Shown in pieces: positions 1 to 5,303 of a stretch of DNA of 7,334 nt. A program made the translations under genes and the position numbers. Source of the DNA: Elusimicrobiota bacterium (lineage in GTDB: Bacteria > RUG730); the NCBI GenBank assembly GCA_031259185.1, contig JAIRLV010000103.1, forward strand, positions 1-7,334. Reading direction: 5' to 3'. Under the pieces are notes generated by a model. It was not told the DNA's origin and did not search any database. It worked only from the letters and a program-made list of their open reading frames with translations. Within the stretch, counting starts at the first letter, position 1; every line of letters starts with the position of its first letter.

Positions 1-133
1 ATGGATAGTTTGTAAGCTAACTGTTTGTGTTAAGTTGAAAATAAATAAAAAACTCGTCGTATATTAAGAAGCAAAAGAAGGCTAATCTAAAATAAGAAAG
101 AGAAAGAAAAAGAAAAAAAAGAAAGAAAAACTA

Positions 134-162
134 AAAGCTAAAAGAGAAGCGTATATTTTTAG
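134..162 (+). repeat. 29-nt module shared by both long leaders, copy 1
   Basis: By eye this segment matches 3994-4022 at 24 or 25 of 29 positions. The cores AAAGCTAAA, GAGAA and TATATTTTTA are identical in both copies. In both places a purine-rich tract lies immediately upstream (94-130 here). Here it sits far from a start codon, whereas the second copy sits just before the chaperone ribosome binding site. This suggests duplication of a leader fragment or a repeated regulatory module. Low-complexity AT sequence could inflate the similarity. Confidence 0.45.
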
Positions 163-188
163 TTTTTTGGACTAACGACTAGATTTTG

Positions 189-216
189 AATTGTTTTTAA
201 CTGAAAAATAACAATT
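189..216. repeat. AT-rich hairpin, first of the leader pair
   Basis: AATTGTT (189-195) can pair with AACAATT (210-216) around a 14-nt loop. The left arm runs into TTTTTAACT (194-202), which also occurs in the equivalent hairpin at 3765-3797 (3772-3780). In both leaders this hairpin precedes the larger GAAGCT hairpin. The stem is short and AT-only apart from one G-C pair, so stability is doubtful. Confidence 0.35.
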
Positions 217-256
217 TTTTACTTTAATACAATTCATCCAAAATCTCGTCGCAATT

Positions 257-302
257 GAAGCTCTAAAAATTAATTGTAAAACAATTAATTTTTATAAGCT
301 TC
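257..302. repeat. GAAGCT hairpin, copy 1
   Basis: A perfect 14-bp stem (TAAAAATTAATTGT at 264-277 with its complement at 281-294, loop AAA) is enclosed by a second 6-bp stem, GAAGCT (257-262) with AGCTTC (297-302), across a small internal loop. The same architecture and outer arms occur at 3803-3845. There the inner stem is one base pair shorter, with the loss matched on both arms, so pairing is preserved. No long T-run follows, so it is not a classical intrinsic terminator. Confidence 0.65.
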
Positions 303-310
303 TCTAGAGC

Positions 311-338
311 ATACAAGAATTGTGTTTTATACAAGAAT
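311..338. repeat. Direct repeat ATACAAGAAT x2 ahead of the first gene
   Basis: The 10-mer ATACAAGAAT occurs at 311-320 and 329-338, spaced 18 bp start to start, about 45 bp before the first ribosome binding site. A pair of direct repeats in this place could bind a late-gene activator or repressor, but no matching -35/-10 pair was found nearby. Chance occurrence in AT-rich DNA is possible. Confidence 0.3.
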
Positions 339-368
339 GAAAGAAAAATAAGCGAAGCTTCTAAAAAA

Positions 369-374
369 AGGAGG
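369..374 (+). promoter_or_regulatory. Shine-Dalgarno AGGAGG that fixes the start at 382
   Basis: A perfect AGGAGG lies one base before an ATG at 376 and seven bases before the in-frame ATG at 382. Only the second has normal spacing, so translation should begin at 382 (MAYIVSKGN). Confidence 0.8.
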
Positions 375-381
375 AATGAAA

Positions 382-804
382 ATGGCATATATCGTAAGTA
401 AGGGCAATTCTATATTTATCAGAGAAATAGGGATGCTCAAAGAAGGAATGGAAATAACAGAAGAAATAAAAAAAAGAATAGATAAAAATGTCTTTGAAAG
501 TATGTTGAAAAAAGGTGTGATTATACTTGATACAGAGAAAGCTAAAAAGGCGGAAGAAGAGGCTAAAGCTGCTCAGGAAGCTAAAGCAGCTCAAGAAGCT
601 AAAGCGGCTCAGAAAGCTAAAGCGACGCAAGAGAGACAAGTAGCAGAGAAAGCTAAAGCAACTCAAGAAGTTAAAACAGCTCAAGAAGCTAAAGCGACGC
701 AAGAGACACAAGCAGCAGAGGAAGCCAAAGTAGCTCAAGAAACTAAAGCAACGCAAGAGGCTAAAGCAGCAGAGGAAACTAAAAAGGCAAAAAAACAAAA
801 ATGA
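382..804 (+). CDS. gp35/HI1506-like neck-region protein with a long helical repeat tail
   Basis: The product is 140 residues. Residues 1-50 form a small globular part with a pattern seen in Mu-like gp35/HI1506 proteins: a basic start, an FIREIGMLKEG segment, then a helix and a short V-I-I-L-D strand. Residues 53-140 are almost only Ala, Lys, Glu, Gln and Thr, in irregular 5-6-residue repeats of the EAKAAQ and KATQE type. They are likely one long charged helix rather than a heptad coiled coil. In Mu-like phages this gene lies between the major head protein and the neck genes, as the downstream order fits here. Its role is not well defined and assembly or head decoration is only inferred. The stop overlaps the next start (ATGA), so the two are translationally coupled. 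Family assignment rests on the N-terminal pattern and position and is moderate. Confidence 0.65.
   Translation: MAYIVSKGNSIFIREIGMLKEGMEITEEIKKRIDKNVFESMLKKGVIILDTEKAKKAEEEAKAAQEAKAAQEAKAAQKAKATQERQVAEKAKATQEVKTAQEAKATQETQAAEEAKVAQETKATQEAKAAEETKKAKKQK
538..798 (+). repeat. Degenerate tandem repeat coding an Ala/Lys/Glu/Gln tail
   Basis: Units such as GCTCAAGAAGCTAAAGC recur with variation through the 3' two thirds of the gene. The shorter unit is about 18 nt (AQEAKA). A longer order is also visible, because KATQE followed by a short spacer and AAE or VAE recurs at residues 80-90, 105-115 and 123-132. Repeats of this kind can expand or contract by replication slippage while keeping frame. 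Confidence 0.75.
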
Positions 805-1145
805 ATATAAGAGAACTTGCAGAAAAAGACCTTAAAAAAACATTAGAGGATATTGATACTGGTTTTGGTCGGATAATAAAACTTACAAATAACGCAGGTG
901 AAACGCAGATAGTTATAGGGCAGTATCATAGAATTAATGCAGATATTGATCCAGAAACTGGAATGAAGATCAAATCTGAAAGAAGTTCTATTACTATAAG
1001 AAATTCTAGTGTAATTGGAAAAATAGAAAAAAAATGGAAAGTTGAGGTTAAAGATGTTAATGGAGAAATTGTAAGAGGAATTGTAAAAGATTTTATGAGG
1101 GATGATGCGTTAGGGATTACAAGTTTATTTATAGGAGTAATTTAA
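801..1145 (+). CDS. Probable head-tail stopper/attachment protein (gpFII-like)
   Basis: The product is 114 residues. It shows the layout of small beta-rich head-tail joining proteins (lambda gpFII / Phage_attach type): an N-terminal helix (residues 1-20), a strand, then an acidic loop with DPETGMKI (about 51-58), a strand with SSITIRNSSV (62-71), a K-W-K-V-E-V strand and a final region with RDDALGITSLFIGVI. The DPxTG loop followed by a strand and a late 'D..lG...L' segment is typical of the family as I know it. Such proteins plug the portal channel and dock the tail. The start overlaps the previous stop by four bases with no clear ribosome binding site, so translation is coupled. It lies directly before the tail terminator candidate, which is the expected neighbour. 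The Mu gp36 (DUF1320) type is a poorer match. Confidence 0.6.
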   Translation: MNIRELAEKDLKKTLEDIDTGFGRIIKLTNNAGETQIVIGQYHRINADIDPETGMKIKSERSSITIRNSSVIGKIEKKWKVEVKDVNGEIVRGIVKDFMRDDALGITSLFIGVI

Positions 1146-1146
1146 A

Positions 1147-1725
1147 ATGGAACTACCTAACAAATTACTTTTTGATGTGTTGGAAGACAAAATTGTTGAA
1201 ATTGTAGATACAGAGCGACAAAATGAAATCAGTATTGATAATAGATTAGATTTTCATATATTCAAAGAGAGTTTTTCAGCAATATCACTGCAAGAATTGC
1301 CGTGTGTCAATATTATATTTTTGAAAGAGGAAACAGGACAAGGAGATACAAACAAATACCAAACAATCAATATTTTTTTTGAGATACAATTATTTGCATC
1401 AGTTTATGCTGAAAATGAAAAGACAGCAGATGAGTTGAGCGCAAAGAGGCTTTTCTATCTTGCAGCTCAAGTAAAAAGAGCTATCGCAAAGCTTAAAAAT
1501 ATTGATTTTGGTTTTGAGCTAGGAACATTTTCAATGAGAGGAATACCAGTTTTTCAAAGATTAGAAAATATAAAAGTTTCTGATTCAGAGAATTTTGTAG
1601 CAGTCGGAAAATTTGAAATACAAATAGGAGCTTCTTATATTCCAGAAGATATTGAACTAGCTTCTCTTTTAGAAATAGATTTAAATGCTAAATTTTTTGA
1701 AATTAAAAAAATATATGAAAAATAA
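1147..1725 (+). CDS. Probable tail terminator (Mu gp37 / gpU functional class)
   Basis: The product is 192 residues with no signal or membrane segment. It starts with a helix (LPNKLLFDVLEDKIVEIVD), followed by PCVNIIFLKEE, then a long strand TINIFFEIQLFASVY, a helix bearing LAAQVKRAIAKL and a C-terminal strand NFVAVGKFEIQIGAS. This alternation of an N-terminal helix, 'P.v.i', 'F.i.l....', a central helix and a late strand is characteristic of tail terminators, which cap the last tube ring and mark the end of tail growth. AGGAG at 1133-1137 lies nine bases upstream of the start, and one base separates it from the previous stop. Position between the stopper and the sheath agrees with Mu-type tails. 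The residues after about 165 are an acidic-hydrophobic extension of unclear role. Confidence 0.6.
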   Translation: MELPNKLLFDVLEDKIVEIVDTERQNEISIDNRLDFHIFKESFSAISLQELPCVNIIFLKEETGQGDTNKYQTINIFFEIQLFASVYAENEKTADELSAKRLFYLAAQVKRAIAKLKNIDFGFELGTFSMRGIPVFQRLENIKVSDSENFVAVGKFEIQIGASYIPEDIELASLLEIDLNAKFFEIKKIYEK

Positions 1726-1743
1726 AAAAAAAGGAGAAAAATT

Positions 1744-3234
1744 ATGGATGTATCATTTGAGCAAATACCAAGTAATATAATTGCAAGTAAAGTAGCAATT
1801 GAAGTGAATGCAAAAAACAGTTCATTAGGTAGCTCTATAATACCTGAAAAAATATTGATAATAGGTCAGTATGATAATAGTAAGGTAGTAGAAAATTATA
1901 AGCCTTTTGAAGTGGTAGGAGGATTGCAAGAAGTCAAAAATAGATATGGATACGGAAGTATGCTAGCAATTATGGCAGAAAAAGTTTTTGCAAATGCAGG
2001 GACTACAATACCTGTCTATATTTCAGCAGTTCCTGATAGTAGTAGTGGTGTGAAAGCAAGTGGAAGTATAGAAATGACAGGTACAATAACAAAAGCTGGA
2101 GTATATTATTTTTATTTTGCTGGGCAAAGAGTCGCTGTGTCAGTCACGAAAAATATGACTGCAACAGAGCAAGCAGCAGCAATCGCTAATGCAATCAATG
2201 CGAATCTTGATTTGCCAGTAAGCGCAATAAGTGAGGATGGAGAAGTAATTATTACAGCAAAATGGAAAGGTGCGACAGGAAATTATATTACAATAATACA
2301 GAATTTGCTAGGACTTGAAGAAGAAAATGCAAGTCCAGAAGGTGCAAGTGTTGTGATTAGTGCGATGTCTAGTGGCGCTACAAATCCAGATATCACGAAT
2401 TGTTTTGATAGTTTAGGAGGGAGTACGTGGTGGACAGTATTAGTAAATCCATATACTGATACAGCAAATCTCACAATATTAGAGGAAAATGCGGAACGAT
2501 TAGCAGATCCTCTTGTTAAGAGAATGGTGAATAGTATAAGCGCTACGACATTAGGATTGGTAGAGGCACAAAATTTAGCAAGTTCAAGGAATTCAAGATT
2601 CAACACCATAGTACATGTTGCTAATAGTCCGAGTTTGCCATTTGAAGTTGCGAGCGCGGTTGCTGGAGTAGTCGCAAACTCAGCGCAAGTAGATCCTGCG
2701 CGACCGTTTAAGAATTTAGTTTTGAATGGTATATTAGCAGGTGAAAGTTTAACGTATTCACAAATTGATAATAGTGAAAAAAAAGGATTAGCTGAGACTG
2801 ATATTATGAGCGATGGAAGAGTCAAAATATACGATTTGGTTACTACTTATAAAACAAATAATGCGGGAGCTAATGACGATGCATACAGATATACTGTGAC
2901 AATATCTAATATTCAAGCAAAGATATACAGTATTGATAATATGTTTTCATCAGAGCCATTTGTCCGAGCAAAAATAATTGATGATAATATGTCAACATCT
3001 CAAAGCTATGCTGTAAGTCCTAAAATAGTCAAAGGATATATTTTGTCATTAATTGATGATTTATGGATTGCAAATGCTTGGTCTAAAAATAGAGATACAA
3101 TTAAAGATAGTATTCAAGTAAACATAAACTCAGCAAATCCATCAAGAATAGATATATCGTTTGTTGATATAATAGTGCTAGGAGAAAGGATAATAGCAGT
3201 GAATTATGGCTTTGCGTTTATGCCAGCTAACTAA
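1744..3234 (+). CDS. Contractile tail sheath protein, Mu gpL family
   Basis: The product is 496 residues, essentially the length of the Mu sheath. The N-terminus MDVSFEQIPSNI matches the 'F..IPS.ir.P' opening of this family. Further family marks are the KILIIGQYD strand (about 36-44), KGATGNYI (175-182), the DPARPFKNLVLNGI segment (307-320) and DGRVKIYDLVTTY (357-369), followed by NNAGANDDAY, all in the expected order. The C-terminal part (about 440-496) has the alternating strands that link neighbouring sheath subunits. The sheath surrounds the tube and contracts to drive it through the envelope. AAGGAG at 1731-1736 lies seven bases before the start. The tube gene follows after 24 bases, the universal order in contractile tails. 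The region from about 100 to 205 has Ala/Thr/Ser-rich strands, probably a variable surface-exposed insertion domain. Confidence 0.92.
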   Translation: MDVSFEQIPSNIIASKVAIEVNAKNSSLGSSIIPEKILIIGQYDNSKVVENYKPFEVVGGLQEVKNRYGYGSMLAIMAEKVFANAGTTIPVYISAVPDSSSGVKASGSIEMTGTITKAGVYYFYFAGQRVAVSVTKNMTATEQAAAIANAINANLDLPVSAISEDGEVIITAKWKGATGNYITIIQNLLGLEEENASPEGASVVISAMSSGATNPDITNCFDSLGGSTWWTVLVNPYTDTANLTILEENAERLADPLVKRMVNSISATTLGLVEAQNLASSRNSRFNTIVHVANSPSLPFEVASAVAGVVANSAQVDPARPFKNLVLNGILAGESLTYSQIDNSEKKGLAETDIMSDGRVKIYDLVTTYKTNNAGANDDAYRYTVTISNIQAKIYSIDNMFSSEPFVRAKIIDDNMSTSQSYAVSPKIVKGYILSLIDDLWIANAWSKNRDTIKDSIQVNINSANPSRIDISFVDIIVLGERIIAVNYGFAFMPAN

Positions 3235-3258
3235 ATAAAAAAATATTGGAGGTGTGAT

Positions 3259-3642
3259 ATGTCAGTAAGAGGCGGAGATATTAGAGAGTTTAAGGTGAAT
3301 GGAAGAGAATTAGAAATAGCAGTGCAAACAGCGGCAACTATTACAACAGGAGGATATAATACGGAAACAAATCCAACTGGTAATGGGAATATAGCACAAA
3401 CAAAAACAAGAAAATTGGCAGGATTTGAGGGATTGGTTATATCAACACAAGCAGAGACAAAAGATTTTGAATTTTTGCAAAATATTTGGAATGATACTGC
3501 ATCAGTTCAAATAGTATTATCGCTTGTGACGGGTGAAGTATATTCAGGAAGTTTGTATCCTAGCGGAGAGCTGTCAAAATCTACTGACACTGGACAAGTT
3601 ACTATAGCTATGAAAGGGAAAAGTTTTGATAGGATTGCTTGA
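3259..3642 (+). CDS. Tail tube protein, Mu gpM family
   Basis: The product is 127 residues. The start MSVRGGDIREFKVNGREL, the GG at 31-32, GFEGLVISTQAETKDFEFL and the strand pairs VQIVLSLVTGEVYSG and GQVTIAMKGKSF match the small beta-barrel tube proteins of the Mu gpM class (Tail_tube). These stack as hexamers to form the inner channel. GGAGGTG at 3248-3254 with six bases to the ATG from the core GGAGG predicts very strong initiation, fitting a protein needed in large amounts. It directly follows the sheath gene. The stop codon abuts a large inverted repeat (3643-3722), which could protect or end the 3' end of the sheath-tube message. Length is slightly above the 118 residues I recall for Mu gpM. 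Confidence 0.88.
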   Translation: MSVRGGDIREFKVNGRELEIAVQTAATITTGGYNTETNPTGNGNIAQTKTRKLAGFEGLVISTQAETKDFEFLQNIWNDTASVQIVLSLVTGEVYSGSLYPSGELSKSTDTGQVTIAMKGKSFDRIA

Positions 3643-3722
3643 GGTTTTTTTCTTTTAAAAAGAAACAAATATATATGTTCTTTCTTTTGACATCGGACAA
3701 AAGAAAGAACCAAAGAAAAACC
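3643..3722. repeat. 80-bp palindromic element next to the tube stop codon
   Basis: The inner arms are perfect over 13 bp: GTTCTTTCTTTTG (3677-3689) and its complement (3698-3710), with an 8-nt loop ACATCGGA. Outer arms GGTTTTTTTCTTT (3643-3655) and AAAGAAAAACC (3712-3722) pair apart from two extra T residues on the left. About 20 unpaired bases (3657-3676) lie between left outer and inner arms. Neither strand has a T-run directly after the inner hairpin, so it is not a standard terminator. The CAAAAGAAAGAACCAAAG type of sequence reminds me of interspersed palindromic elements found between genes in several bacterial phyla; that link is from memory only. Confidence 0.7.
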
Positions 3723-3764
3723 TAGTCTGCTTCGTTCGAGATAGGGGAAAATTTTTAAAGATAC

Positions 3765-3797
3765 CGATTAATTTTTAACTTTGCTAAAAATTAATCG
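3765..3797. repeat. Perfect 13-bp hairpin, first of a tandem pair
   Basis: CGATTAATTTTTA (3765-3777) pairs fully with TAAAAATTAATCG (3785-3797) around a 7-nt loop. The arm core TAAAAATTAAT is also the left arm of the next hairpin, so the two structures could exchange partners. No T-run follows. Confidence 0.65.
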
Positions 3798-3802
3798 CTA
3801 AT

Positions 3803-3845
3803 GAAGCTCTAAAAATTAATGTAAACATTAATTTTTATAAGCTTC
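3803..3845. repeat. GAAGCT hairpin, copy 2
   Basis: The outer stem is GAAGCT (3803-3808) with AGCTTC (3840-3845). The inner 13-bp stem is TAAAAATTAATGT (3810-3822) with its complement (3825-3837). It is nearly the same as 257-302, but one base pair shorter on both arms, so pairing is kept while sequence differs. It lies just upstream of a candidate promoter. Confidence 0.65.
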
Positions 3846-3850
3846 TCATT

Positions 3851-3880
3851 TAGACTATAGTGAAAAAATTTAAATATAAT
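3851..3880 (+). promoter_or_regulatory. Candidate sigma-70 promoter for chaperone and tape-measure genes
   Basis: TAGACT (3851-3856, four of six matches to the -35 consensus) lies 18 bases before a perfect TATAAT (3875-3880). Transcription would start near 3887 and give a leader of about 160 nt before the chaperone gene. A perfect -10 is easy to find by chance in such AT-rich DNA, so the call depends mainly on context: it sits in the one large gap of the tail operon, after a strong inverted repeat. Confidence 0.4.
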
Positions 3881-3993
3881 TAAAAAAAAACAGTTAGAAT
3901 TTCTTAACGCTTTTTATAAAAAAAATCAACTGTCTACTCCGCTAATGCGACCGGTAAGAGAATAAAAAGAAAGAGAATATAAGAGAAAAAAAT

Positions 3994-4022
3994 AAAGCTA
4001 AATGAGAAATATATATTTTTAT
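3994..4022 (+). repeat. 29-nt module shared by both long leaders, copy 2
   Basis: This is the partner of 134-162. It is preceded by a purine-rich tract (3954-3992) and followed after ten bases by the AAGGAG of the chaperone gene at 4033-4038. Confidence 0.45.
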
Positions 4023-4046
4023 TAAAAAAAACAAGGAGTAAAAAAA

Positions 4047-4433
4047 ATGGTAAAAATAGAAAAGGATGCTGCAGAAAAAATATTACAGGATATATTTGAG
4101 AAATTTGAGATAACGTCAGCAATAGAGAAAAGTGTAGAAAAAGAGAAAATATTAGATATGATAATGTATGGTATTTTGGAATTTGAAAACAAAAAAATAT
4201 TCTTAAATCTTTCAAAATCAATCAAAAACGAGGCTGGAATAGATATTAGTAAAATAAGTTTAGTAGCATTGACAGGACAAAGTTTAGTTGATGCAGAAAA
4301 AAATAATAAAAATGGATTTGAGGTAGTAATATCATATATATCTTCATCAAGTGGACTACCATTTGGCTGTGTATTAAATATGGATATAAAGGATATAAAA
4401 AGATGCCAAGAAGTAATGACCCTTTTTTTGTAA
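4047..4433 (+). CDS. Tail assembly chaperone, short form (Mu gp41 / P2 gpE class)
   Basis: The product is 128 residues, soluble, with a charged N-terminal helix (residues 5-35). The C-terminal half contains the ISKISLVALTG strand and the GLPFGCVLNMDIKDIKRCQEVM segment, which resembles the 'sGlp...l..ldl.D......v' pattern of tail chaperones. These proteins coat the tape measure during tail assembly and are absent from the finished virion. AAGGAG at 4033-4038 lies eight bases upstream. The reading frame ends at TAA 4431-4433 directly after a T_TTT_TTG heptamer, the expected site for a -1 frameshift producing a longer form. The call rests on position after the tube gene, size, the C-terminal pattern and the slippery site together, since chaperone sequences are poorly conserved. 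Confidence 0.75.
   Translation: MVKIEKDAAEKILQDIFEKFEITSAIEKSVEKEKILDMIMYGILEFENKKIFLNLSKSIKNEAGIDISKISLVALTGQSLVDAEKNNKNGFEVVISYISSSSGLPFGCVLNMDIKDIKRCQEVMTLFL
4424..4430 (+). promoter_or_regulatory. Programmed -1 frameshift site T_TTT_TTG
   Basis: In the chaperone frame the codons read CTT TTT TTG TAA, so the heptamer T TTT TTG fits the X_XXY_YYZ rule and sits directly against the stop codon. A slip of -1 continues at GTA AGG AAT and stays open for 42 codons. The P2 gpE/E' pair uses, as I recall, the same heptamer. I see no strong downstream stem or well-placed upstream Shine-Dalgarno stimulator, so efficiency may be low. The seven-T run could also allow transcriptional slippage. Confidence 0.75.
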
Positions 4434-4558
4434 GGAATGCAGAGAATCGGTTTAAAATGCGAGAGATTGCGAAAGTTTATGGATTTTCTGCGAGTGAGAT
4501 AAAAAATTTTAGACAGAATGAGCTGGATTTTTGGTTTGATGGGTTGAGAAAAAAGTAA
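4430..4558 (+). CDS. Frameshift extension of the tail chaperone (long form 4047-4558)
   Basis: This is the C-terminal part of a fusion: 128 residues from the short form, then 42 residues read in the -1 frame, giving about 170 in all. The extension (VRNAENRFKMREIAKVYGFS to FDGLRKK) is a helix-loop-helix rich in charged residues, with an aromatic cluster ELDFWFDGL near the end that recalls the Trp-containing C-termini of long-form tail chaperones. In known systems this part binds the tube protein or tape measure while the short form coats the tape. An ATG inside it (near 4457) has no ribosome binding site, so separate translation is unlikely. The coding potential is visible in the sequence; its production by frameshifting is inferred. 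Confidence 0.7.
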   Translation, partial: VRNAENRFKMREIAKVYGFSASEIKNFRQNELDFWFDGLRKK

Positions 4559-4592
4559 AAAAATAAATAGCGAAAGGATGATTTTTATAAAA

Positions 4593-5261
4593 ATGTTTCA
4601 ATTAAAAGTAGATACAAGACCTTTGTTGAGGTTTAAAAAGGATATTTTGAGATTGCAACTAAAAATATTTCCGTATATAGTTAGATATACTCTTAATAGC
4701 GCTGCAATAGAATCTTGGCAAATAGCTAGAAATGAATTACCAAGACACATGATAGTTCGTACAAAGTTTACGATTTCAGGAATTCGCTATAAGTTAGTAC
4801 CTAATAGTGTAATGAATATAAAAAATATGGTTTCTTATCTAGGAGTTGATTCAAAGCGTAGGTATCTAGCTAAACTAGATAAAGGAGAAATAAAAAAACA
4901 CACTCCAGTTCCAACATTATATTCAAGAGGTGGAAATATAAAAGCTATTATTCCAAAAATGTATAGACTTAATACACTGTTGAATGAAACATCTTTGAGT
5001 AATGTTCCATATTGGGAAAAACTGGGAAGGAAAAGAGATAAAGGATTTTTTTTGATAACAAAAAAAACTACTGGGATGAAAGTGATATTTGAAAGAACAA
5101 AAGGCGTAAAAAAATTGGAACCACTGAGGGTATGGAATAGCGAAGTTACAATAAAGGCAAGGCATTGGATGAAAGAAACTGCTGTTAATTCAAAAAGATT
5201 AGCAATGATTTATAGAGGCGTTGCAGCTGTTGTTTTAAAAAGGAAAGGGTACAATATATAG
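4593..5261 (+). CDS. Basic minor tail protein, Z-like (tentative)
   Basis: The product is 222 residues and strongly basic, rich in Lys and Arg along its whole length, with no signal or membrane segment. The N-terminal part has a helix with TLNSAAIESWQIARNELP (residues 33-50), then 'F..sgIr.k' strands, then YLAKLDKGEIKKH (91-103) and a GGNIKAIIPKMYR segment (113-125). This order (Asn/Ala-rich helix, short strands, a 'L...e.G' turn, 'aiP') recalls proteins annotated as minor tail protein Z or tail-completion proteins. I regard it as a likely virion tail component, not proven. The ATG at 4578 is in frame but sits on its own AAAGGA, so I chose 4593, which has AAAGGA (4573-4578) 14 bases upstream; the spacing is long and 4578 remains possible. 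It lies between chaperone and tape measure, where normally no gene occurs. Confidence 0.5.
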   Translation: MFQLKVDTRPLLRFKKDILRLQLKIFPYIVRYTLNSAAIESWQIARNELPRHMIVRTKFTISGIRYKLVPNSVMNIKNMVSYLGVDSKRRYLAKLDKGEIKKHTPVPTLYSRGGNIKAIIPKMYRLNTLLNETSLSNVPYWEKLGRKRDKGFFLITKKTTGMKVIFERTKGVKKLEPLRVWNSEVTIKARHWMKETAVNSKRLAMIYRGVAAVVLKRKGYNI

Positions 5262-5303
5262 ATTATATAAATATATTTAATTATGAGATATTTGTTTGAA
5301 AGT

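Larger units (their letters stand above)
1..381. other. Long non-coding leader upstream of the neck genes
   Basis: No convincing gene is present. The first five codons read ATG GAT AGT TTG TAA, so the 3' end of a preceding gene (a head gene would be expected) may close at 13-15, but this cannot be proven from 15 bases. The region holds an uninterrupted purine run (94-130), a 29-nt segment that recurs before the chaperone gene (134-162), a weak hairpin (189-195 with 210-216), a strong hairpin (257-302) and a repeated 10-mer (311-320, 329-338). The heptamer CTCGTCG occurs at 53-59 and again at 245-251. A weak promoter-like pair, TTGAAA at 35-40 and TATATT at 60-65 with a 19-nt spacer, is too poor to call. 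Several of these modules reappear in 3643-4046. Confidence 0.7.
3643..4046. other. 404-bp non-coding region between tail tube and chaperone
   Basis: No gene on either strand is supported. In order it holds an imperfect 80-bp inverted repeat (3643-3722), two tandem hairpins with related arms (3765-3797, 3803-3845), a candidate promoter (3851-3880), a GC-richer patch with the palindrome ACCGGT (3950-3955), a purine-rich stretch from about 3954 and the 29-nt module (3994-4022) before the chaperone ribosome binding site. The octamer CGCTAATG occurs at 3796-3803 and 3940-3947. Late tail operons are normally tightly packed, so a gap this size is unusual and suggests a transcription break or an inserted repeat. 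Confidence 0.75.

Noticed and set aside
376-378. ATG at 376 as the start of the gp35-like gene
   Set aside because: It lies one base from AGGAGG. The in-frame ATG at 382 has the normal seven-base spacing.
361-798. Minus-strand frame of 145 codons rich in Phe, Leu and Ser opposite the repeat gene
   Set aside because: It is the antisense reading of the Ala/Lys/Glu repeat. It has no ribosome binding site and its repeats mirror those of the real gene.
2283-2825. Minus-strand frame of 180 codons opposite the sheath gene
   Set aside because: It lies wholly inside a clearly recognised sheath gene and has no independent start signals.
3920-3945. Small minus-strand frame after a GGAG at 3937-3940
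   Set aside because: It would need a TTG start and gives about 11 codons; nothing supports it.
3934-4225. Two overlapping hydrophobic minus-strand frames over the chaperone start
   Set aside because: They are antisense readings of A-rich coding sequence and leader. No AGGAGG-type site precedes either start, in contrast to the minus-strand gene at 5450.
5253-5290. Convergent terminator between the Z-like gene and the minus-strand gene
   Set aside because: Only AT-only partial palindromes are present, without a stable stem or a T-run on either strand.
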